DNA of 64,000 nt from DSSB01 sp046346845 (GTDB lineage Bacteria; UBA10199; DSSB01): assembly GCA_046346845.1 (NCBI GenBank), contig JAXMHH010000001.1, forward strand, positions 620,001 through 684,000. The letters are read 5' to 3'. Made by a program: the position numbers and the translations under genes. Within the stretch, counting starts at the first letter, position 1. Each line of letters starts with the position of its first letter. The notes under the pieces are model-generated. The model was not told where the DNA came from. It searched no databases and worked only from the letters and a program-made list of their open reading frames with translations. Of this stretch, positions 50,242 through 59,568 are shown piece after piece.

Positions 50242-50955
50242 ATGAAATCCCTAAAAACGCTTGTTTTCTGTCTTGCGATCGGCATGACGGTGTCCGGCGC
50301 CACCGCCCTCGCTCAAACCGGCTTCAGCCGTCTCCTGCCGACTTGGTTCACGAAATCCCTCAGCCCCGAAAAACCTGAAGTCGCGCCCAGCACCGTGGAG
50401 GTCTCCCCGGCCCTCAACTCCAAGTCCGTCACCGAGGTCCTCGCAGTCAATAAATGCGAGGAATTCAAGCCCTACCTCGAACAGAGCCGGGCCGAGATGG
50501 AAAAGAAAAACGCCTTGGAAGCGAATGCCTGCCAACTTTACAAGAGCTGGGCCAAGCTGTGGCAGGAGAGCCATTGCGATGCGAACAGCTACGCGGACGC
50601 GGAGGCCCTGGTTTGCAACGAGGGCTATCTCCTGAAGGCGGATCAAATGCACGTGGGCGCCGCCCTGCTTGCGGTGAAGACCTGCGGGCAAATCCAGCAG
50701 GAGTACACTACCGCCATGAATTGGGTTCAGGCATCCTTTGAGGCCTGCGATTATTCGATGTTCGCGGCGGGCTGCGACGATCTGGCCGAGTCCGCGGCGC
50801 TCTGCGAGTCGAGGGCCTGCCCCGGCGCCTGCACCTTCCGGTATCCCTGCTCGCCGGAGAGTTATAAAACCCTGATTCGAGCCATCCCGAACTATTTCAA
50901 CAATCCGGCCCGGCTCGACCAATGCATGGAAAACCTGCGGCGCTCGGGCATTTAA
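50242..50955 (+). CDS. Secreted Cys-rich protein of unknown function
   Basis: The 237-aa protein has a signal peptide (1-24, ending ALA) and about eleven cysteines in the mature part (KCEEFK, NACQLY, SHCDAN, VCNEG, TCGQI, ACDYS, GCDDL, LCESRACPGACTF, PCSPE, QCMEN). The core is helical (AEMEKKNALEANACQLYKSW). Such spacing suggests a disulfide-rich, secreted helical protein. No family was recognised. GGGAGG precedes the ATG. The domain at 48125 is also Cys-rich, but no sequence similarity is obvious. Confidence 0.65.
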   Translation: MKSLKTLVFCLAIGMTVSGATALAQTGFSRLLPTWFTKSLSPEKPEVAPSTVEVSPALNSKSVTEVLAVNKCEEFKPYLEQSRAEMEKKNALEANACQLYKSWAKLWQESHCDANSYADAEALVCNEGYLLKADQMHVGAALLAVKTCGQIQQEYTTAMNWVQASFEACDYSMFAAGCDDLAESAALCESRACPGACTFRYPCSPESYKTLIRAIPNYFNNPARLDQCMENLRRSGI

Positions 50956-50985
50956 CGGGACGGTTTCAAGGGATGTGTTGAAGGA

Positions 50986-51300
50986 TCAACGGCGGCGGGC
51001 CGGCCGTTTCTTGGCGGAGGTCTCCTCGCGGTGGAAATCGATCCCGTCTTTCCCCCCATAGTCCTCCCGGGAAAGGAGCCGGTCAATTTTATGGATCTGC
51101 TCGACCACCCGCTTGACCTCGGGCGGGGCCTCGGGATGGTCCTTCACCCACTCCACCACCCGCTCACCCAGCTTCACCAGCAGCTTCTTCTTCTCCTTTT
51201 GGAGGAAGGCGCGCTGGGCGGCGGTGCGGCCTAGCTTGCCGAAATGACTCAGGCTATGCGCCCAAGTGGAGGCGCGTTGTATGATTTTCCTAATCATCAT
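50986..51300 (-). CDS. Small basic helical protein of unknown function
   Basis: The 104-aa protein is mostly helical and basic (AAQRAFLQKEKKKLLVKLGE, VEWVKDHPEAPPEVKRVVEQ, IHKIDRLLSRED). The C-terminus is KKRPARRR. It may interact with nucleic acid or membrane lipid; no motif is certain. It lies divergent from panD across 42 bases. Confidence 0.55.
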   Translation of the reverse strand: MMIRKIIQRASTWAHSLSHFGKLGRTAAQRAFLQKEKKKLLVKLGERVVEWVKDHPEAPPEVKRVVEQIHKIDRLLSREDYGGKDGIDFHREETSAKKRPARRR

Positions 51301-51342
51301 GCCTACTTGACACCACTTCTGCGGACATATTAGGCTGAAAGC

Positions 51343-51726
51343 GTGTATCGGAATCTACTAAAATCGAAGATCCACCGGGTGACCGTCACCGACGCCGACC
51401 TGCATTACGAAGGCAGCGTCTCGGTCGACCTCGACCTGCTCGAAGCCGCCGACATCCTGCCCCACGAGCACGTCCATATCTGGGACGTGACCAACGGAAA
51501 TCGCTTCGAAACCTACGCCCTCGCCGCCCCCCGCGGCTCCGCCACCGTCTGCATCAACGGGGCCGCCGCCCACCTGGCCAAGAAGGGCGATATCGTCATC
51601 ATAACCACCTTCGCCAGCCTTCCGGAAGACCAGGTGGCCAACCATCAACCCAAGGTCGTCCTGGTCGACGCCCACAACCAAATCGTCCCCGAAAAATCGC
51701 AGGGGCTGAAGCACTTCAAAAAATAG
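51343..51726 (+). CDS. panD: Aspartate 1-decarboxylase proenzyme
   Basis: The 127-aa pyruvoyl enzyme makes beta-alanine from aspartate for pantothenate and CoA synthesis. It has KSKIHRVTVTDADLHYEGSV, with the self-cleavage site between G24 and S25 (S25 becomes the pyruvoyl group). INGAAAHLAKKGDIVIITTF and the expected length follow. Translation starts at GTG 51343, which puts the cleavage site at its usual position. It is monocistronic here, with no panBC nearby. Confidence 0.96.
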   Translation: MYRNLLKSKIHRVTVTDADLHYEGSVSVDLDLLEAADILPHEHVHIWDVTNGNRFETYALAAPRGSATVCINGAAAHLAKKGDIVIITTFASLPEDQVANHQPKVVLVDAHNQIVPEKSQGLKHFKK

Positions 51727-51730
51727 GGTC

Positions 51731-52255
51731 CTAGGGCTGCGGCAGATAGCGCTCGATCTTCTTCGCGAAGACCTCGTTCTCGTAATTCTGCGGCCCGACG
51801 AACTTGTCGACGACCTTTCCCTCGGGGTCGATCAGGTAGGTCTCGGGGATCCGGTAGACCTGGTATCGGTCGCTGACCGTCTGCTGCTCGTCCAATAGCA
51901 CGGGAAAGCTCACCGGAACCTGCTTGAGAAAATCGTCGATGGCCGTCCAGCCCTCCTCGTCCAGACTCACCCCCAAGACCTGGAGTTTCCGGCCGGCGAA
52001 GCGTTTCGCCAGGCCCTCTAAAGACGGCATCTCCTGCTGGCAGGGGCCGCACCAGGTGGCCCAGAAATTCAGCAGGACGACCTGGCCGCGAAAGCCGCTC
52101 AGCGCCACGCTCTGGCCCTGCCGGTTGGGCAGACTGAAATCGGGGGCTAAGGCCCCTAGCTTGGGCCCGCTGACCTGGCCGCGGTGGAAGAGGAAGTAAA
52201 GCCCCGCCAGGGAGATCGCAAACAACAGGAATAAAAGGTAAAGGCGCTTGTTCAT
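51731..52255 (-). CDS. TlpA-like membrane-anchored thiol-disulfide oxidoreductase
   Basis: The 174-aa protein has an N-terminal membrane anchor (about 6-24) and a periplasmic thioredoxin fold. It shows ALAPDFSLPNRQG, the active site FWATWCGPCQQEMP (CGPC), VLGVSLDEEG and the cis-Pro region RIPETYLIDPEGK. TlpA/ResA-type proteins keep periplasmic cysteines reduced, often for cytochrome c or copper-protein maturation. It converges with panD (4-base gap) and follows the ribosomal operon terminator, so it probably has its own promoter. Confidence 0.92.
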   Translation of the reverse strand: MNKRLYLLFLLFAISLAGLYFLFHRGQVSGPKLGALAPDFSLPNRQGQSVALSGFRGQVVLLNFWATWCGPCQQEMPSLEGLAKRFAGRKLQVLGVSLDEEGWTAIDDFLKQVPVSFPVLLDEQQTVSDRYQVYRIPETYLIDPEGKVVDKFVGPQNYENEVFAKKIERYLPQP

Positions 52256-52261
52256 ATTCCA

Positions 52262-52290
52262 AAGCAAAACGCCCCGCAGGTGCGGGGCGC
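52262..52290 (-). terminator. Intrinsic terminator at the end of the ribosomal super-operon
   Basis: Perfect 9-bp arms (CGCCCCGCA, 52270-52278 and 52281-52289) with a two-base loop are followed on the minus strand by TTTTGCTTT. It lies about 23 bases beyond the rplQ stop codon. Confidence 0.85.
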
Positions 52291-52312
52291 CTTGAATCCA
52301 TCGCGGCAGGCT

Positions 52313-52894
52313 TTATTTTCCCTTTTTCGCCTTGGGCTTCTCCGCCTTTTCGGCCTTCGCCTTGGCGGGTTTCTTCTCGGCCTTGGCCGGCTTCTCTTCC
52401 TTCTTGGGCTCTTTCTTCTCGGCCTTGGCCTTTTCTTTCTTGGGCTTTTCTGCCTTTTCGGCCTTGGCGGGCTTCTTCTCGGCCTTGACCTCCTCGCCAC
52501 CCGCAGCCGCTTCGCCCTTGCGCTTCTTGGGCTTGGCCACGAACCCGAGGTACTCGATGATCGCCATCGGAGCGCCGTCGCCCAGGCGGTTGCCGAGGCG
52601 GAGGATGCGGGTATAGCCGCCCTGACGCTCTTTGAAACGGGGGCCGAGCTCGGCGAAGAGCTTGTGCACCGCCTCGTTGCTGCGGACAAAGGCCGCGGCC
52701 TGGCGACGCGCGTGCAGGCTGCCGTTTTTGGCCAGGGTGACCATCTTCTCGGCGAAGCGACGCAGCTCCTTGGCCTTGGGCAAGGTGGTCGTGATCCGCT
52801 CCTCTTGGATCAAGGAGGTGACCATGTTGCGGAACATCGCGATGCGATGCGAGGTGGTGCGGGAAAAACGCTTTTTACGGACTTGGTGACGCAT
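52313..52894 (-). CDS. rplQ: 50S ribosomal protein L17 with long Lys/Ala tail
   Basis: The 193-aa protein starts MRHQVRKKRFSRTTSHRIAM and has RITTTLPKAKELRRFAEKMV and RLGNRLGDGAPMAIIEYLG, the full L17 core (about 118 residues). A 75-residue tail of repeated Lys-Ala-Glu-Pro units follows (EKKPAKAEKAEKPKKEK and similar), with no counterpart in ordinary L17. It is last in the alpha operon, 9 bases after rpoA, before a terminator. Confidence 0.96.
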   Translation of the reverse strand: MRHQVRKKRFSRTTSHRIAMFRNMVTSLIQEERITTTLPKAKELRRFAEKMVTLAKNGSLHARRQAAAFVRSNEAVHKLFAELGPRFKERQGGYTRILRLGNRLGDGAPMAIIEYLGFVAKPKKRKGEAAAGGEEVKAEKKPAKAEKAEKPKKEKAKAEKKEPKKEEKPAKAEKKPAKAKAEKAEKPKAKKGK

Positions 52895-52903
52895 AATTAC
52901 CTA

Positions 52904-53932
<1,029 letters not shown>

Positions 53933-53958
53933 GTCGATCTATCCTCCAATGTTAAAGC

Positions 53959-54585
53959 TTATTTCGAATACAATTCGACGATGAGCTGCTCGCTGATCGG
54001 CAGGGTCAACTCGGCCCGCACCGGCGCCGACTTGACGGTGGCCTTCATCCCGGCCTTGTCGAGCTCGAGCCACGAGGGCACGCCGCGCCGGTCGACGGCC
54101 TCGAGGGCCTTGACGATGCGGTCGATCTTGCGGCTCTTCTCGCGCAACTCGATGACGTCACCCGCCCGCACGATATACGAGGGGGTGTTGACCGTGACGC
54201 CCTTCACCGTGAAATGCCCGTGCAGGACCAACTGGCGCGCCTCGTTGCGGCTGTTGGCGAAGCCCGCACGGTACACGAGGGTGTCGAGGCGGGATTCGAG
54301 CCGGTTGAGCAGGTTTTCGCCGGTGACGCCCTTGCGGCGCTCGGCCTCGCCGAAGGTGAGCCGGAACTGCTTCTCGAGCAGCCCGTAGATGCGCTTCACC
54401 TTCTGCTTCTCGCGCAGCTGGGTGCCGTATTCGGAGAACTTGGTGCGGGCCTGGCCGTGCTGGCCTGGCGCGTAGGCGCGGCGCTCGATGGCGCACTTGT
54501 CGGTGTAACAACGGTCGCCCTTCAAGAAGAGCTTGAGCCCTTCGCGGCGACAGAGACGACATACGGAATCTTTGTATCTTGCCAT
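53959..54585 (-). CDS. rpsD: 30S ribosomal protein S4, zinc-binding form
   Basis: The 208-aa protein starts MARYKDSVCRLCRREGLKLF and carries four cysteines in its N-terminal part (CRLC ... CYTDKC), the zinc-containing S4 type. The S4 RNA-binding domain LESRLDTLVYRAGFANSRNE and VLHGHFTVKGVTVNTPSYIV follow. It binds 16S rRNA early in assembly and in many bacteria represses its own operon. Confidence 0.98.
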   Translation of the reverse strand: MARYKDSVCRLCRREGLKLFLKGDRCYTDKCAIERRAYAPGQHGQARTKFSEYGTQLREKQKVKRIYGLLEKQFRLTFGEAERRKGVTGENLLNRLESRLDTLVYRAGFANSRNEARQLVLHGHFTVKGVTVNTPSYIVRAGDVIELREKSRKIDRIVKALEAVDRRGVPSWLELDKAGMKATVKSAPVRAELTLPISEQLIVELYSK

Positions 54586-54597
54586 GGTATCCTCGGA

Positions 54598-55038
54598 TTA
54601 AACCCTTCGCTTCTTGGGGGGACGGCAGCCGTTATGCGGAATCGGCGTCACGTCGCGGATGTAGGTGACCCGCACCCCGGTGTTGGCGATGGCGCGAAGC
54701 GCCGATTCGCGGCCCGACCCCGGCCCCTTCACCAGCACGGTCACGCTGCGCAGGCCGTGCTCCATCGCCTTGCGGACGGCGTCTTCGGCGGCGATCTGCG
54801 CGGCGAAGGGAGTGCTCTTGCGCGAACCCTTGAAACCTTTGGCACCCGAGGTGCTCCAGGCGATGACATTGCCGGAGACGTCGGTGACGGTCACGATGGT
54901 GTTGTTGAAGGTGGCGTTGATGTGGACCACGCCGACGCCGATGTTCTTTCGGACCTTCTTTTTCTTCTTGATCTTCTTGCCGGGTTTCCCCGCCGCGGCT
55001 TCCGCGGGCGCCGGGGCCGCTGCTTGCTTTTCCGCCAT
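54598..55038 (-). CDS. rpsK: 30S ribosomal protein S11
   Basis: The 146-aa protein has an Ala/Pro/Lys-rich N-terminal extension of about 32 residues (EKQAAAPAPAEAAAGKPGKK), then the S11 core: GVVHINATFNNTIVTVTDVS, GNVIAWSTSGAKGFKGSRKS, TPFAAQIAAEDAV and TPIPHNGCRPPKKRRV at the end. It binds the platform of the 30S subunit. Normal place between rpsM and rpsD. Confidence 0.98.
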   Translation of the reverse strand: MAEKQAAAPAPAEAAAGKPGKKIKKKKKVRKNIGVGVVHINATFNNTIVTVTDVSGNVIAWSTSGAKGFKGSRKSTPFAAQIAAEDAVRKAMEHGLRSVTVLVKGPGSGRESALRAIANTGVRVTYIRDVTPIPHNGCRPPKKRRV

Positions 55039-55062
55039 GTTTCAAATCCTTATGAAGAGAAA

Positions 55063-55446
55063 TTAACCTTTCGAAGGAGCCTGCTTCTTGCCCGCCACCG
55101 TCTTGCGCGGCCCCTTGCGGGTGCGGGCGTTGGTCTTGGTGCGTTGGCCTCGCGCCGGCAGGCCCTTGCGGTGCCGCATGCCGCGGTAGGTGCCCTGGTC
55201 GACCAGGCGCTTGATGTTCATCGAGATCTCGCGGCGCAGGTCGCCCTCGACCTTGAAGTTGGAATCGATGTAGGCGCGGATCTGGGCCACCTCGGCGTCG
55301 CTGAGCTTTTCGGCCCGGAGATCCGGCGAGATATTGGTGGCCTTCAGAATTTCTTTGGCCCGGGTCTTGCCGATGCCGAAGACGTACTGCAGGGCGATTT
55401 CGATGCGCTTTTTACTGGGGAGGTCGACTCCCGCGAGACGTGCCAT
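55063..55446 (-). CDS. rpsM: 30S ribosomal protein S13
   Basis: The 127-aa protein starts MARLAGVDLPSKKRIEIALQ and has YVFGIGKTRAKEIL, LRREISMNIKRLVDQGTYRG and RHRKGLPARGQRTKTNART. It contacts the P-site tRNA and the head of the 30S subunit. It follows rpmJ in the usual order. Confidence 0.98.
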   Translation of the reverse strand: MARLAGVDLPSKKRIEIALQYVFGIGKTRAKEILKATNISPDLRAEKLSDAEVAQIRAYIDSNFKVEGDLRREISMNIKRLVDQGTYRGMRHRKGLPARGQRTKTNARTRKGPRKTVAGKKQAPSKG

Positions 55447-55470
55447 AACTCGAATTCCTAACCTTTACGC

Positions 55471-55584
55471 TTATCCTTGTTTCTGCTTGTGCCGGGGGTT
55501 CTCGCAAATCACGCGAACGATGCCCTGGCGGCGGATGATCTTGCACTTGGGACAAATCTTTTTCACGGAGGAACGGACTTTCAT
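55471..55584 (-). CDS. rpmJ: 50S ribosomal protein L36
   Basis: The 37-aa protein reads MKVRSSVKKICPKCKIIRRQ and ends with a CENPRHKQKQG segment. It keeps the zinc ligands C-x2-C ... C ... H. It lies between infA and rpsM, as in most bacteria. Confidence 0.97.
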   Translation of the reverse strand: MKVRSSVKKICPKCKIIRRQGIVRVICENPRHKQKQG

Positions 55585-55607
55585 AATTTACTCTGCAATC
55601 ATTGCGC

Positions 55608-55826
55608 CTACTTAGCGCGATAAGTGATGCGGCCGCGGCTCAGGTCGTAGGGAGAGAGTTCAAGCTTAACTTTATCGCCGGGCAGGATCTTAATAAAATG
55701 CATCCGCATTTTTCCAGAGATATGTGCCAGAACTTTATGACCGTTCTCTAGCTCGACCCTAAACATGGCGTTGGGCAGCGGCTCTAGGACCGTTCCCTCG
55801 ACCTCAATGGATTCTTCTTTTGGCAT
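55608..55826 (-). CDS. infA: Translation initiation factor IF-1
   Basis: The 72-aa OB-fold protein reads MPKEESIEVEGTVLEPLPNA, MFRVELENGHKVLAHISGKM and ends YDLSRGRITYRAK. It binds the A site during initiation. It lies between map and rpmJ. Confidence 0.98.
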   Translation of the reverse strand: MPKEESIEVEGTVLEPLPNAMFRVELENGHKVLAHISGKMRMHFIKILPGDKVKLELSPYDLSRGRITYRAK

Positions 55827-55883
55827 ATCAAGCGGTTACGCGCCTTTTTTCCACCTCGAAAAAAGGTCTCGCCCTATACACAT

Positions 55884-56636
55884 TTATTTTAATCGCGTCA
55901 AGATTTCCGGACCCTTTTCCGTAATGGCGATGGTATCTTCGAAATGGGCGGAAAAACTGCCATCTTTCGTCACCACCGTCCATCCATCCGACAATATGTA
56001 CGTTTCGGCCCCGCCCAGGTTGACCATGGGCTCAATGGCCAGGACCATGCCCTCTTTCAGCCGCATCCCGGTTCCCGGGGTCCCGTAATTGGGGACCTGG
56101 GGGTCCTCATGGAGGGCCCGGCCAATCCCGTGGCCCACGTACTCCTTGACCACGCTAAACCCCTGTCCCTCGGCATGGGCCTGGATGGCAGCCCCAATGT
56201 CAAAGAGACGCTTATGAGGGTGCATCTGCTCGATGCCCCGGTCCAGCGACTCCCGGGTAACGTCCAATAGCTTCTGGACCTCGGGGTTAATCCCCCCACA
56301 GGCCAGGGTCCGGGCGCTGTCCCCGTAAAAGCCCTCGTAGATGGCCCCGCAGTCGATACCGAGGATATCCCCCTCTTTCAGGATCCGCTTCTTGGAGGGG
56401 ATCCCATGGACCACCTCCTCGTTGATCGACAGACAGAGGGTATGGCGAAAGCCCAAGTAACCCTTGAAGGCCGGCTTCAAACCCTGCGAAACTATGAACT
56501 CTTCCGCGATCTTGTCTAAATCCAGGGTGCTGACCCCCGGTTTCAAATGCTCTGCCGTCCGCAGGATGCACTCCGCCACCACTTGGCTCGCGCGCCGGAT
56601 CTTTTCGACTTCGTCCTTGGACTTCAGCGTAATCAC
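55884..56636 (-). CDS. map: Type I methionine aminopeptidase
   Basis: The 250-aa enzyme removes the N-terminal Met from new proteins. It has metal ligands in DILGIDCGAIYEGFYGDSAR (two Asp), a His in GHGIGRALHEDP, and Glu in MVLAIEPMVNLGG and HFEDTIAITEKGPEIL. NEEVVHGIPSKKRIL carries the substrate-site His. Translation starts at GTG 56636. It lies between adk and infA in the spc-alpha region. Confidence 0.96.
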   Translation of the reverse strand: MITLKSKDEVEKIRRASQVVAECILRTAEHLKPGVSTLDLDKIAEEFIVSQGLKPAFKGYLGFRHTLCLSINEEVVHGIPSKKRILKEGDILGIDCGAIYEGFYGDSARTLACGGINPEVQKLLDVTRESLDRGIEQMHPHKRLFDIGAAIQAHAEGQGFSVVKEYVGHGIGRALHEDPQVPNYGTPGTGMRLKEGMVLAIEPMVNLGGAETYILSDGWTVVTKDGSFSAHFEDTIAITEKGPEILTRLK

Positions 56637-56671
56637 TTTGTTTACCTGCGCGCCGATTGTACCCAAGGACC

Positions 56672-57328
56672 CTAGCGCTTTCCAAGTCCCTCCAAGATGC
56701 CCACCAGGCGCCCAAACACCTCTTCGGTGGTCCCAATCCCCGCGCTCTCCCGCAGCAGACCGGCCCTTTGATAATAATCGACCAGGGGGGACGTCTGCTC
56801 TTCGTAGACCTTCAGGCGCTTGCGGATGGTGGCCTCCTGGTCGTCCTCCCTTTGGATGAGCTCCCCCCCGCAACGGTCACAGACCCCCTCCCGCTTCGGC
56901 GGGGAGAAATGCAGGTGGTACCCCGTCCCGCACTTAGAACAGGTCCGGCGACCGGTCAGGCGCTCGACCAGCTCGGCCTCGGGCACCGCCAGGTTCACCA
57001 CCGCCCCCAGGCTGCGGTTTAATTCCTTTAACAAGGCCCCCAGCGCCTCCGCCTGGGCCACGGTGCGGGGAAAACCGTCGAGGATAAAGCCCTCGCGGGT
57101 GTCGGGCTGGGCCAGTCGCTCCCGGATCAGGCCGATCACCACCTCGTCGGGGACCAGCTTGCCGGCGTTCATATAGGATTCCGCCTGCAGACCCAGCGGG
57201 GTCTTCGCCTGCTTCGCGGCGCGCAGCATGTCCCCCGTTGAAATTTGAGGGATTTTCCACTTCTCCTGGAGCAGTTTGGATTGGGTGCCCTTGCCGGCTC
57301 CCGGAGCGCCAAGGAGAATCAAGTTCAT
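56672..57328 (-). CDS. adk: Adenylate kinase with zinc-binding lid
   Basis: The 218-aa enzyme converts AMP and ATP to two ADP. It has the P-loop LLGAPGAGKGTQ, the NMP-binding QISTGDMLRAA, EGFILDGFPRT, and a LID domain with four cysteines (CSKC and CDRC) that bind a structural zinc. The start overlaps the secY stop by ATGA. Confidence 0.97.
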   Translation of the reverse strand: MNLILLGAPGAGKGTQSKLLQEKWKIPQISTGDMLRAAKQAKTPLGLQAESYMNAGKLVPDEVVIGLIRERLAQPDTREGFILDGFPRTVAQAEALGALLKELNRSLGAVVNLAVPEAELVERLTGRRTCSKCGTGYHLHFSPPKREGVCDRCGGELIQREDDQEATIRKRLKVYEEQTSPLVDYYQRAGLLRESAGIGTTEEVFGRLVGILEGLGKR

Positions 57329-58632
57329 CGCGTGGCCCTTCTACCCTTGAACTTGCCCGCCTTCGAGCCGAGGAAGCCCTCGTAATTGCGGGTCAATAGA
57401 TAAGACTCCATCTGGGCGACCGTATCCATGGCCACGCCCACCACGATCAAAAGCGAGGTTCCGCCGAAGGTCACCGCCAGGGATTGGGGGATGCCGAAAC
57501 GCGTGATGAGGATCTCGGGCAGGACGCAGATTGCGGAAACGTAGATCGCGCCGCCCAGCGTGATGCGGGAGAGCACGCGGTCGATGTAATCGGCCGTGGA
57601 TTTCCCGGGCCGAATGCCGGGGATGAAGCCGCCGAACTTCTTGATGTTGTCGGCCACGTCCACGGGGTTGAAGGTCACCGCGGTATAAAAATAGCAGAAG
57701 AAGATGATCAGCGAGACGTAGAGCGCCGTGTGCAGCCAGCCCGAGGAGAGGCTCCCCGCCAGGGCCTGCAGCTTGGGGTTCTTCACGAAGGTGGCGATGG
57801 TCGCCGGGAACAGGATTAGCGAAGACGCGAAGATCGGCGGGATGACGCCCGAGGTGTTGATCTTGAGCGGCAGGTGGCTCGATTGCCCGCTGTACATCTT
57901 GCGGCCCACCACGCGCTTCGCGTAGTTGATCGGGATGCGCCGCTGGCCGCGCTCGCAGAAGATGATCAGCCCGATGACGACGACGATGAAAGCCAGGAGC
58001 AGGAGAAAGCCGAGCAGGCTGCCGAACTGCTCCTTGACGTTCCAGGCGTCGCGCATGGCGCCCGGGATGCGGGTGACGATGCCCCCGAAGATGATCAGCG
58101 AAATGCCGTTGCCGATGCCACGCTCGGTGATCTGTTCGCCCAGCCACATGATGAAGGCGGTGCCGGAGGCCAGCGTGACGACGGTCAGGAAATAAAAGGA
58201 CAGGCCGCCGGCTCCGGGAAGCAGGACGCCCTGCTGCTCCAGGCCGTAGCTGATGCCGAGGCCCTGGATGACGGCAAGCAGGATGGTGCCGTAGCGGGTC
58301 CATTGGGTGATCTTCTTGCGGCCCGCCTCCCCTTCCTTTTGGAGCTTTTCCAGCGGGGGGATGACCACCGCCAAGAGCTGCAGGATGATCGAGGCGCTGA
58401 TGTAGGGCATGATCCCGAGCGCGAAGACGGAGAAGTTCTCGAGCGCGCCGCCGGAGAAGAGATTGAAAATGCCGAAGACGGTGCCCCGGTTGACCAGCTT
58501 TTGGATGGCCTCGGGATTGACCCCGGGAGTGGGTACGTAGACCCCGATGCGGTAAACTCCCAGCATCAGGATGGTGAAAAGGATGCGTTTGCGCAGTTCG
58601 GGCAGTTTGGTGATGTTTCCGATGCTGGACAT
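57325..58632 (-). CDS. secY: Protein translocase subunit SecY
   Basis: The 435-aa ten-helix channel subunit has GVYRIGVYVPTPGVNPEAIQ, the plug region, the cytoplasmic loops with SGQSSHLPLKINTSGVIPPI, and FNPVDVADNIKKFGGFIPGI and RPGKSTADYIDRVLSRITLG. It forms the Sec translocon with SecE and SecG in the inner membrane. It lies between rplO and adk. Confidence 0.98.
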   Translation of the reverse strand: MSSIGNITKLPELRKRILFTILMLGVYRIGVYVPTPGVNPEAIQKLVNRGTVFGIFNLFSGGALENFSVFALGIMPYISASIILQLLAVVIPPLEKLQKEGEAGRKKITQWTRYGTILLAVIQGLGISYGLEQQGVLLPGAGGLSFYFLTVVTLASGTAFIMWLGEQITERGIGNGISLIIFGGIVTRIPGAMRDAWNVKEQFGSLLGFLLLLAFIVVVIGLIIFCERGQRRIPINYAKRVVGRKMYSGQSSHLPLKINTSGVIPPIFASSLILFPATIATFVKNPKLQALAGSLSSGWLHTALYVSLIIFFCYFYTAVTFNPVDVADNIKKFGGFIPGIRPGKSTADYIDRVLSRITLGGAIYVSAICVLPEILITRFGIPQSLAVTFGGTSLLIVVGVAMDTVAQMESYLLTRNYEGFLGSKAGKFKGRRATR

Positions 58633-58640
58633 TGGGATGT

Positions 58641-59123
58641 CTATTTCCCGGCTTCGGGTTGTGAGGTGGCGGCTTCCAGGGTCTTGGCCGAACCGCCGGC
58701 TTTTTGGATCTTGTCGAGCGCGGTGGCGGAGAACTTCGCAGCCACCACCGTGAGGGCGACCTTCAACTCACCGTCACCCAACACCTTGAGGCCGTCGCCG
58801 ACCTTGCGGATCACGCCATTGGCCTTGAGGTAGGCGGCGTCGACCACGGTGCCCGCGGGAATGCTCGCCAAGTCGGCCAAGTTCACCACGGTGTACTCCT
58901 TGCGGAACGGGTTGTTGAAACCGCGCTTCGGAATACGCCGGAACAGGCGCGTCTGACCGCCCTCGAAAGTGGGACCCTTATGGTATCCCCCCGCCCTCGC
59001 GCGCTGCCCCTTGTGGCCCTTGGTGGAAGTGCCGCCGTGGCCCGAGGCATCGCCGCGGCCGAGGCGTTTCTTGTTTTTGACGGCGCCGCGCGGCGCCTGC
59101 ATTTCGCTTAAAAATTTTCCCAT
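58641..59123 (-). CDS. rplO: 50S ribosomal protein L15
   Basis: The 160-aa protein has KKRLGRGDASGHGGTSTKGH, the basic Gly-rich N-terminus of L15, then EGGQTRLFRRIPKRGFNNPF and KVLGDGELKVALTVVAAKFS. It is a late assembly protein of the large subunit. Length is slightly above average because of a short C-terminal tail. Confidence 0.97.
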   Translation of the reverse strand: MGKFLSEMQAPRGAVKNKKRLGRGDASGHGGTSTKGHKGQRARAGGYHKGPTFEGGQTRLFRRIPKRGFNNPFRKEYTVVNLADLASIPAGTVVDAAYLKANGVIRKVGDGLKVLGDGELKVALTVVAAKFSATALDKIQKAGGSAKTLEAATSQPEAGK

Positions 59124-59126
59124 AAC

Positions 59127-59537
59127 CTATCCTTTGGATTTTTTCGGGGAAGCCTTCTTCGCCTTGGCGGCCGGTGCGGCCTTGGCCGACTTGGCCTTGG
59201 CGGCGGGTTTCTTCTCCTGGCCCTCGCCGGACGCCGCTTTGGCGGCCTTGGCGGCCTTTCGGGCCTGGGTCTTGGATACCTTCCGCTGCGAGGCATCGGG
59301 CTTGGGCCCAAGCTTGTAGGTGACCGGCGCTTCGGGCTTTTTCAGGGTGCCGGATTCGGAAGGCTCGAACTTCACCAGGTCAAAGACCTTGCGGATCATG
59401 CCGCGGATCGCCGGCGTGTCTTGCAGCACGCGCTGTTGGTGTCGACGGCGCAGGCCGAGGCCGCGCAGGGTGTCTTTTTGCCGCTGGTCGCGGGCGATGG
59501 CGCCGTGGAGGAGCTCTACTTTCAGGAATTTCGCCAT
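59127..59537 (-). CDS. rpmD: 50S ribosomal protein L30 with long Lys/Ala tail
   Basis: The first about 60 residues are L30: KVELLHGAIARDQRQKDTLR, GLGLRRRHQQRVLQDTPAIR and GMIRKVFDLVKFE. The protein continues to 136 aa with an Ala/Lys/Pro-rich tail (KTQARKAAKAAKAAS and AKSAKAAPAAKAKKASPKKS), twice the usual length. It is second after rpsE in the spc order and joined to rplO by a 3-base gap. Confidence 0.93.
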   Translation of the reverse strand: MAKFLKVELLHGAIARDQRQKDTLRGLGLRRRHQQRVLQDTPAIRGMIRKVFDLVKFEPSESGTLKKPEAPVTYKLGPKPDASQRKVSKTQARKAAKAAKAASGEGQEKKPAAKAKSAKAAPAAKAKKASPKKSKG

Positions 59538-59568
59538 AATAATCTCTCGGATCTAGATCTCGCTGGGT

